From: [Eubacterium] saphenum
Lineage (GTDB): Bacteria; Bacillota; Clostridia; Oscillospirales; Ruminococcaceae
Assembly: GCA_004554555.1 (NCBI GenBank)
Contig: SFLN01000077.1
Span: forward strand, 1 to 9,432
Length of the DNA: 9,432 nt
Reading direction: 5' to 3'
Shown piece after piece: positions 6,103 through 9,432 of the stretch. A program made the translations under genes and the position numbers. Numbering within the stretch: position 1 is the stretch's first letter; every line of letters starts with the position of its first letter. The notes under the pieces are model-generated. The model saw only the letters and a list, made by a program, of their open reading frames with translations, made no database searches and was not told the DNA's origin.

Positions 6103-7788
6103 TCACGCCTCCAAGTCAATTTCGGTAATGGGATTTACCACGGGTTTTCCTGCGGGAATCATCGGCAGAACGTTGATATCGCGGTCGATTTTCACTTCAA
6201 TCATACAAGGCTTTGTTTTGGAGATTTCGAGCGCTTTTTTGAGCACGGGCTCGATATCCTCGTTCTTTTCGATAACGAAGGTTTCGATACCGAAAGCCTC
6301 GCCGAGTTTAACGTAGTCGATGTGACGGTTATCGAGGGTAGTCTGCGAGAAATGCTTGTTGTAGAACAATCTCTGCCACTGGCGAACCATTCCGAGAACA
6401 TTGTTGTTGATGACGAGCTGGATTATGGGGATATTGTGCGCGTAAGCCGTGATAAGCTCGTTCAGGTTCATCGCAAAGCTGCCGTCGCCCGCGATGTTTA
6501 CAACGGTTTTGTCGGGGCAGCCGACTTTAGCGCCGAGTGACGCGCCAAGACCGAAGCCCATTGTGCCGAGACCGCCCGATGAAATGAAGCTGCGCGGGTT
6601 TTTGTAGCGATAATACTGCGCCGCCCACATCTGATTTTGTCCAACCTCGGTTGCGATAACCGCGTTTCCGTCCGTCAGCTCGTCAAGCTTCTTGATAACC
6701 GCCTCAGGCGTTACAGGGAGCTGCTCGGTGCCTTTCTGAACGGGCTCGCCGAAATCCTTCGCGATAATCTCGTCCGTCCAAGCGTTTTTCTTCTGCGAAA
6801 CCTTTTTGCAAAGCTCCGCGAGCGCGATTTTCACGTCGCCCGCAACCGTTGTGTAAACCTCGACATTCTTGTTGAACTCGGCGGGGTCGATATCGATGTG
6901 GATAATCTTCGCGTTCTTGCCGAAAACGGACGCGTCGCCGATAACTCTGTCCGAGAAACGAGTGCCGATACCGATAAACAGGTCGCAGGAGTTGAGCGTA
7001 GCCGCAGCCTTAACCGTGCCGTGCATACCGAGCATACCGATGTAACGTCTGTCGCGCTGATTGAACGCGCCTTGTCCCATAAGCGAGCAGGAAACGGGCG
7101 CGTCACAAAGCTCCGCGAGCTTCGCAAGCTCCTCCTCAGCATTTGCCGAGATAACGCCGCCGCCCGCGTAAATATAGGGGCGCTCGCACTCGTTGATAAG
7201 GCGCGCCGCCTCGTTCAAATCCGCTTCGGAAACCTCGGCGGGCTTGTCGGGAACAAACTTCCCGAGCGGCTTGTAGTCAATCTTCGCCGCGGTGATGTCC
7301 TTGGGAATATCAACGAGAACCGGACCTTTTCGACCGCTGCCTGCGATTTTGAACGCGAGGTGAATGGTAGAAGCAAGCTCGTTTATATCCTTGACGATGA
7401 AATTATGCTTGGTGATGGGCATAGTAACGCCCGTGATGTCAACCTCCTGGAAGCTGTCCAGACCGAGCAGGTTGCACGCAACGTTTCCCGTTATCGCAAC
7501 AAGCGGGATTGAGTCCATATAAGCGGTTGCAAGACCGGTGGTAAGGTTTGTCGCGCCGGGACCGGAGGTTGCGATAACAACGCCGGTTTTGCCGGTTGCT
7601 CTTGCGAAACCGTCTGCCGCGTGGCAAGCGCCCTGCTCGTGGGAGGTGATGATGTGGCGGATTTTATCGCTGTACTTGTAAAGGCTGTCGTAAATATTCA
7701 GCACGGCGCCGCCCGGATAACCGAAAACGGTATCCGCGCCCTCCTCCAAAAGGCACTCGACAATTATATCCGAACCGGATAAAATCAT
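6103..7788 (-). CDS. ilvB: Acetolactate synthase large (catalytic) subunit
   Basis: The protein has 561 residues, full length for this thiamine-diphosphate enzyme, which joins two pyruvates to acetolactate (or pyruvate and 2-oxobutyrate) in valine, leucine and isoleucine synthesis. The N-terminal pyrimidine-binding domain has FGYPGGAVL (22-30) and the catalytic glutamate E51 in SHEQGACHAADGFARA. The SGPGATNL segment follows. The central FAD domain includes IGTRFSDR (274-281). The C-terminal domain has the ThDP/Mg motif GDG (434-436) running to NN (461-462). The segment LGLDSFQEVDITGVTMPITKHN (108-129, a few residues either side vary) is diagnostic of acetolactate synthases rather than other pyruvate-using family members. 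W471 in VRQWQ is the residue that lines the herbicide channel in plant and yeast enzymes. ATG 7788 has AGAGAGGG 8 nt upstream (7797-7804). It forms a two-gene operon with ilvN. Confidence 0.95.
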   Translation of the reverse strand: MILSGSDIIVECLLEEGADTVFGYPGGAVLNIYDSLYKYSDKIRHIITSHEQGACHAADGFARATGKTGVVIATSGPGATNLTTGLATAYMDSIPLVAITGNVACNLLGLDSFQEVDITGVTMPITKHNFIVKDINELASTIHLAFKIAGSGRKGPVLVDIPKDITAAKIDYKPLGKFVPDKPAEVSEADLNEAARLINECERPYIYAGGGVISANAEEELAKLAELCDAPVSCSLMGQGAFNQRDRRYIGMLGMHGTVKAAATLNSCDLFIGIGTRFSDRVIGDASVFGKNAKIIHIDIDPAEFNKNVEVYTTVAGDVKIALAELCKKVSQKKNAWTDEIIAKDFGEPVQKGTEQLPVTPEAVIKKLDELTDGNAVIATEVGQNQMWAAQYYRYKNPRSFISSGGLGTMGFGLGASLGAKVGCPDKTVVNIAGDGSFAMNLNELITAYAHNIPIIQLVINNNVLGMVRQWQRLFYNKHFSQTTLDNRHIDYVKLGEAFGIETFVIEKNEDIEPVLKKALEISKTKPCMIEVKIDRDINVLPMIPAGKPVVNPITEIDLEA

Positions 7789-7828
7789 TATAAAAACCCT
7801 CTCTCTTTAAAATATATAATACATTATT

Positions 7829-7857
7829 ATTGTACCACAAATTGCCGTTTCTGTCAA
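7829..7857 (-). promoter_or_regulatory. Sigma-A promoter of ilvBN
   Basis: On the minus strand, TTGACA (7852-7857) and TACAAT (7829-7834) are separated by 17 nt. Transcription would begin near 7822, leaving a leader of about 33 nt. This is too short for a T-box or a leader-peptide attenuator, so any control would act on initiation. Confidence 0.82.
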
Positions 7858-7926
7858 CGACATAAAGCATATTTTTTCTTGAATTTCCGTCACATATTTG
7901 AGCAGAATAGCCAAAGAGGTGATTTT

Positions 7927-8268
7927 GTGAAAAAGTTTCTTGAAGGCACGCTTTGCGGTTTTTTGAACGGATTTTTCGGGAGCGGCGGGGGAGTGCTTGC
8001 CGTGCCGATTTTGGAGAAAGAGGGCTGCGAAACAAATGAAGCGCACGCGACATCGGTTGCGCTGATTTTCGCGCTGAGCCTTATCACGGCGCTGTTTTAC
8101 GGCTTTTCGGGCAACCTTGACTTCGCGGGCGCTTGGAAATATGTTCCTTACGGCGTTGCGGGAGCGCTTTGCGGTGCGTTTTTTCTGAAGAAAATCAAGT
8201 CGATTTGGCTGAAACGGATTTTCGGCGGCGTGATAACCGCGGCTGCCGTGAGGATGCTGCTGGTATGA
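7927..8268 (+). CDS. TSUP (TauE/SafE) half-transporter, first of a pair
   Basis: The protein has 113 residues from GTG 7927. It is hydrophobic, with about four predicted membrane segments (roughly 7-28, 40-61, 71-88 and 97-112). The TSUP repeat signature is visible as GFFGSGGGVLAVPIL (15-29) followed by AHATSVALIFAL (39-50). Full TSUP permeases (about 250 residues, moving sulfite, sulfoacetate and other organic anions) contain two such repeats; this gene encodes one. The frame stays open 48 nt further upstream to ATG 7879, but AGAGGTG (7915-7921) is 5 nt before GTG 7927 and the 16 extra residues are polar, so GTG is chosen. The stop overlaps the start of the next gene as ATGA. No convincing promoter was found between 7858 and 7914. 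The substrate is unknown. Confidence 0.82.
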   Translation: MKKFLEGTLCGFLNGFFGSGGGVLAVPILEKEGCETNEAHATSVALIFALSLITALFYGFSGNLDFAGAWKYVPYGVAGALCGAFFLKKIKSIWLKRIFGGVITAAAVRMLLV

Positions 8269-8663
8269 TGGAAGCGATAATCGGCTTTGCAACGGGAATT
8301 CTCGCGTCAATGGGACTTGGCGGCGGGTTTATTTTGGTGGTGTGGTTAACGCTTTTCGCGGACGTTGGGCAAAAGGCGGCGCAGGGGATAAACGTGCTGT
8401 TTTTCCTCCCGATTGCGTTTATCGCGCTGATTTTGCACCTCAAAAATCACCTCGTCAACAAAACGCTCGTCAAGAAAATGATGCTCGGCGGGATAATCGG
8501 CGCGGTTATCGGAACGCTTGGTTCAAACGTTATCGCAAACGATTTGCTCAGAAAACTGTTCGCGCTGTTTCTGATTGCGTTTGGACTGCGGGAGCTGTTT
8601 TCGCCGAACAAGACTTGCGAAAATTCATCAGATGACCATAATCAGTGTTCCCGCACCGATTAA
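8265..8663 (+). CDS. TSUP (TauE/SafE) half-transporter, second of a pair
   Basis: The protein has 132 residues and is a second single TSUP repeat with about four membrane segments (roughly 4-31, 38-58, 72-90 and 96-112). The repeat motif ASMGLGGGFILVVWLTLF (14-31) aligns with the glycine-rich motif of its neighbour. A GGIIGAVIGTLGSNVI segment (75-90) corresponds to VAGALCGAFF in the first half. A strongly basic loop (HLKNHLVNKTLVKK, 58-71) lies between segments 2 and 3. ATG 8265 overlaps the upstream stop (ATGA); ATG 8268 is an alternative. The nearest Shine-Dalgarno-like GAGG is distant (about 12 nt), so translation is probably coupled. The two halves most likely assemble as a heterodimer. 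The hydrophilic tail (from about 113) is encoded where the gene overlaps the convergent EamA gene by 36 bp and may not be conserved. Confidence 0.82.
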   Translation: MMEAIIGFATGILASMGLGGGFILVVWLTLFADVGQKAAQGINVLFFLPIAFIALILHLKNHLVNKTLVKKMMLGGIIGAVIGTLGSNVIANDLLRKLFALFLIAFGLRELFSPNKTCENSSDDHNQCSRTD

Positions 8664-9041
8664 AATGCACCCGATAAGCGATTTCGCGGTGAAATCCTCG
8701 TGCAGGAAAATGAACGCCAAAATCAGCGTTATCACAACGCTCAGCTTGTCGATAGGAACGACCTTTGACGCTTCGCCGAGCTGAAGCGCGCGGTAATAGC
8801 AAAGCCACGAAACGCCTGTCGCGATACCGGAGAGTATCAGAAAAAGCCAGCTTTTCTTGCTGATTTCGGGCAAGCCGCTTTGCGCGTGAGTGAGGAAAAC
8901 CATTCCCCAAGCCATAACCAGTACAACTGCGGTTCTGATTGCGGTTGCGAGGTTTGAGTTCACGTTCTCAATTCCAACTTTTGCCAGAATTGACGTAAGT
9001 GCCGCAAAAACTGCCGAAAGCACCGCAAATAAAATCCACAT
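8628..9041 (-). CDS. Half-size EamA/DMT-superfamily membrane transporter
   Basis: The protein has 137 residues and about five membrane segments (roughly 2-21, 31-50, 65-81, 96-113 and 118-136). It represents one EamA domain of the drug/metabolite transporter superfamily, whose common members have two such domains in about 300 residues. The hallmark is YYRALQLGEASKVVPIDKL (82-100), followed by a hydrophobic segment and FLHED (112-116). Single-domain members are known and are expected to act as dimers; the substrate is not predictable. A GTG at 9050 is in frame but lies inside the AGAGGTG ribosome binding site (9048-9054); ATG 9041 is 6 nt from that site and is preferred. The gene has its own promoter and overlaps the TSUP gene tail-to-tail. 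No terminator was seen after its stop. Confidence 0.87.
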   Translation of the reverse strand: MWILFAVLSAVFAALTSILAKVGIENVNSNLATAIRTAVVLVMAWGMVFLTHAQSGLPEISKKSWLFLILSGIATGVSWLCYYRALQLGEASKVVPIDKLSVVITLILAFIFLHEDFTAKSLIGCILIGAGTLIMVI

Positions 9042-9074
9042 TTTTGTCACCTCTATAATGTAAAATATAAAATA

Positions 9075-9102
9075 ATTATATCACCAAATCTAAAAATGTC
9101 AA
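9075..9102 (-). promoter_or_regulatory. Sigma-A promoter of the EamA gene
   Basis: On the minus strand, TTGACA (9097-9102) and TATAAT (9075-9080) are separated by 16 nt. The start would be near 9068, giving a leader of about 27 nt. The promoter begins 14 nt beyond the terminator stem of the upstream L12-like gene. Confidence 0.82.
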
Positions 9103-9113
9103 GTTAAATTTAT

Positions 9114-9146
9114 GTAAAATCCGCCTTCTTGCCGAAAGCGGATTTT
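9114..9146 (-). terminator. Intrinsic terminator of the L7/L12-like gene
   Basis: AAAATCCGC and GCGGATTTT (9116-9124 with 9138-9146) form a 9-bp stem. Three further pairs can form inside the 13-nt loop after one mismatch. Read on the minus strand, the right arm ends in TTTT, the U-tract; it starts 3 nt after the stop codon. The stem could also work on the plus strand, but nothing there needs it. Confidence 0.82.
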
Positions 9147-9149
9147 GTG

Positions 9150-9432
9150 TTATTTTAGTGGAACAAGCTCGATTTTTGCGCCCGCGTCCTCAAGAGCGGC
9201 TTTGATATTTTTTACGTCTGCCGCAGGAACATCGGTAAGTATTGTTGTCGGTGCAGTGTCAACCAGCTTTCTTGCTTCGGCAAGGCTGATATGCGCTTGT
9301 TTTGTAATCGCCGTGATAACCGACATTTTTCTGTCTTCGTCAAACGAAACCAGCCTTATATCGTAGTACTCTGCGTTCCCATCGGCACCTTTGGCAGCTT
9401 TTTTAGTAGGAGAAAGCCCGATTACCGCGCCG
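9150..9432 (-). CDS. Protein with a divergent ribosomal L7/L12 C-terminal domain (3' part; runs off the window)
   Basis: The last 93 residues of a minus-strand gene are present. After a basic, small-residue stretch (GAVIGLSPTKKAAKGADGN), residues about 21-93 align with the L7/L12 C-terminal domain: YYDIRLVSFDEDRKMSVITAI (22-42 with one extra residue), then SLAEARKLVDTAP (49-61), then DVKNIKAALEDAGAKIEL at the end. In true L7/L12 the loop reads GLGLKEAK and the following stretch TVKEGVSK; here these are QAHISLAEAR and TILTDVPA. The conserved glycines and lysine that contact elongation factors are therefore missing. It is more likely an L12-like domain in another protein than rplL itself, but the N-terminal part lies outside the window. 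A clear terminator follows. Confidence 0.72.
   Translation of the reverse strand, partial: GAVIGLSPTKKAAKGADGNAEYYDIRLVSFDEDRKMSVITAITKQAHISLAEARKLVDTAPTTILTDVPAADVKNIKAALEDAGAKIELVPLK

Noticed and set aside
6637..7512. A 291-codon open frame on the plus strand
   Set aside because: It lies fully antisense to ilvB, whose motifs are unmistakable. The translation is rich in Arg, Asn and Asp, has no recognisable domain, and shows the usual mirror pattern of a conserved gene.
7879..7926. A 16-residue extension of the first TSUP protein from ATG 7879
   Set aside because: No ribosome binding site is visible there, whereas AGAGGTG sits at the right distance from GTG 7927; the extra residues are polar.
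9042..9050. GTG 9050 as the EamA start
   Set aside because: The GTG is part of the AGAGGTG ribosome binding site itself; ATG 9041 is properly spaced.
1..9432. Mobile elements, CRISPR arrays, tRNA or rRNA genes
   Set aside because: No transposase or integrase coding, no regularly spaced repeats, and no cloverleaf or rRNA-like stretch was seen on either strand.

Overview
The window looks like a chromosomal segment of a low-to-moderate G+C Firmicute, most likely an anaerobic Clostridia member (Ruminococcus/Oscillospiraceae-like; this placement is inference). The signs are near-consensus sigma-A promoters (TTGACA/TATAAT), AGGAGG-type ribosome binding sites, an AddB/RexB-type nuclease subunit, short AT-rich intergenic spaces and tightly packed operons. 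No mobile element, CRISPR array, tRNA or rRNA was seen.

Layout. (1) From about 4290 leftward to the window edge, a four-gene minus-strand operon runs from one excellent promoter: hisS (histidyl-tRNA synthetase), a PfkB-family sugar/nucleoside kinase, a HAD phosphatase fused to a PD-(D/E)XK-like nuclease domain, and addB/rexB (5' end only). Junctions are 13, 1 and 4 nt, so the genes are probably translationally coupled. (2) At 4301-4786 on the minus strand lies a YkgJ-type CxxCxxCC metal-binding protein with its own promoter and a leader of roughly 115 nt. It is divergent from (3) a plus-strand MarR-family regulator at 5123-5581, which has its own promoter and a strong intrinsic terminator. 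(4) ilvB-ilvN (acetolactate synthase, first step of branched-chain amino acid synthesis) occupies 5627-7788 on the minus strand behind a consensus promoter. (5) On the plus strand at 7927-8663, two half-size TSUP (TauE/SafE) membrane proteins overlap by ATGA and probably form one split transporter. (6) A 137-residue EamA/DMT half-transporter runs convergently on the minus strand, and its 3' end overlaps the second TSUP gene by 36 bp. (7) At the right edge is the 3' part of a protein with a divergent ribosomal L7/L12 C-terminal domain, followed by a clear terminator.

How the genes relate. ilvBN is a normal biosynthetic pair. The hisS operon mixes translation, small-molecule phosphorylation/dephosphorylation and DNA-end processing; the HAD-nuclease fusion directly ahead of addB is the most unusual item. 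The MarR regulator may act on its own promoter and/or ykgJ, but nothing in the sequence proves this. Most of the window is ordinary housekeeping DNA. I see no clear new multi-gene system; the best leads are the HAD-nuclease fusion, the split TSUP pair, the divergent L12-like domain and the structured ykgJ leader.
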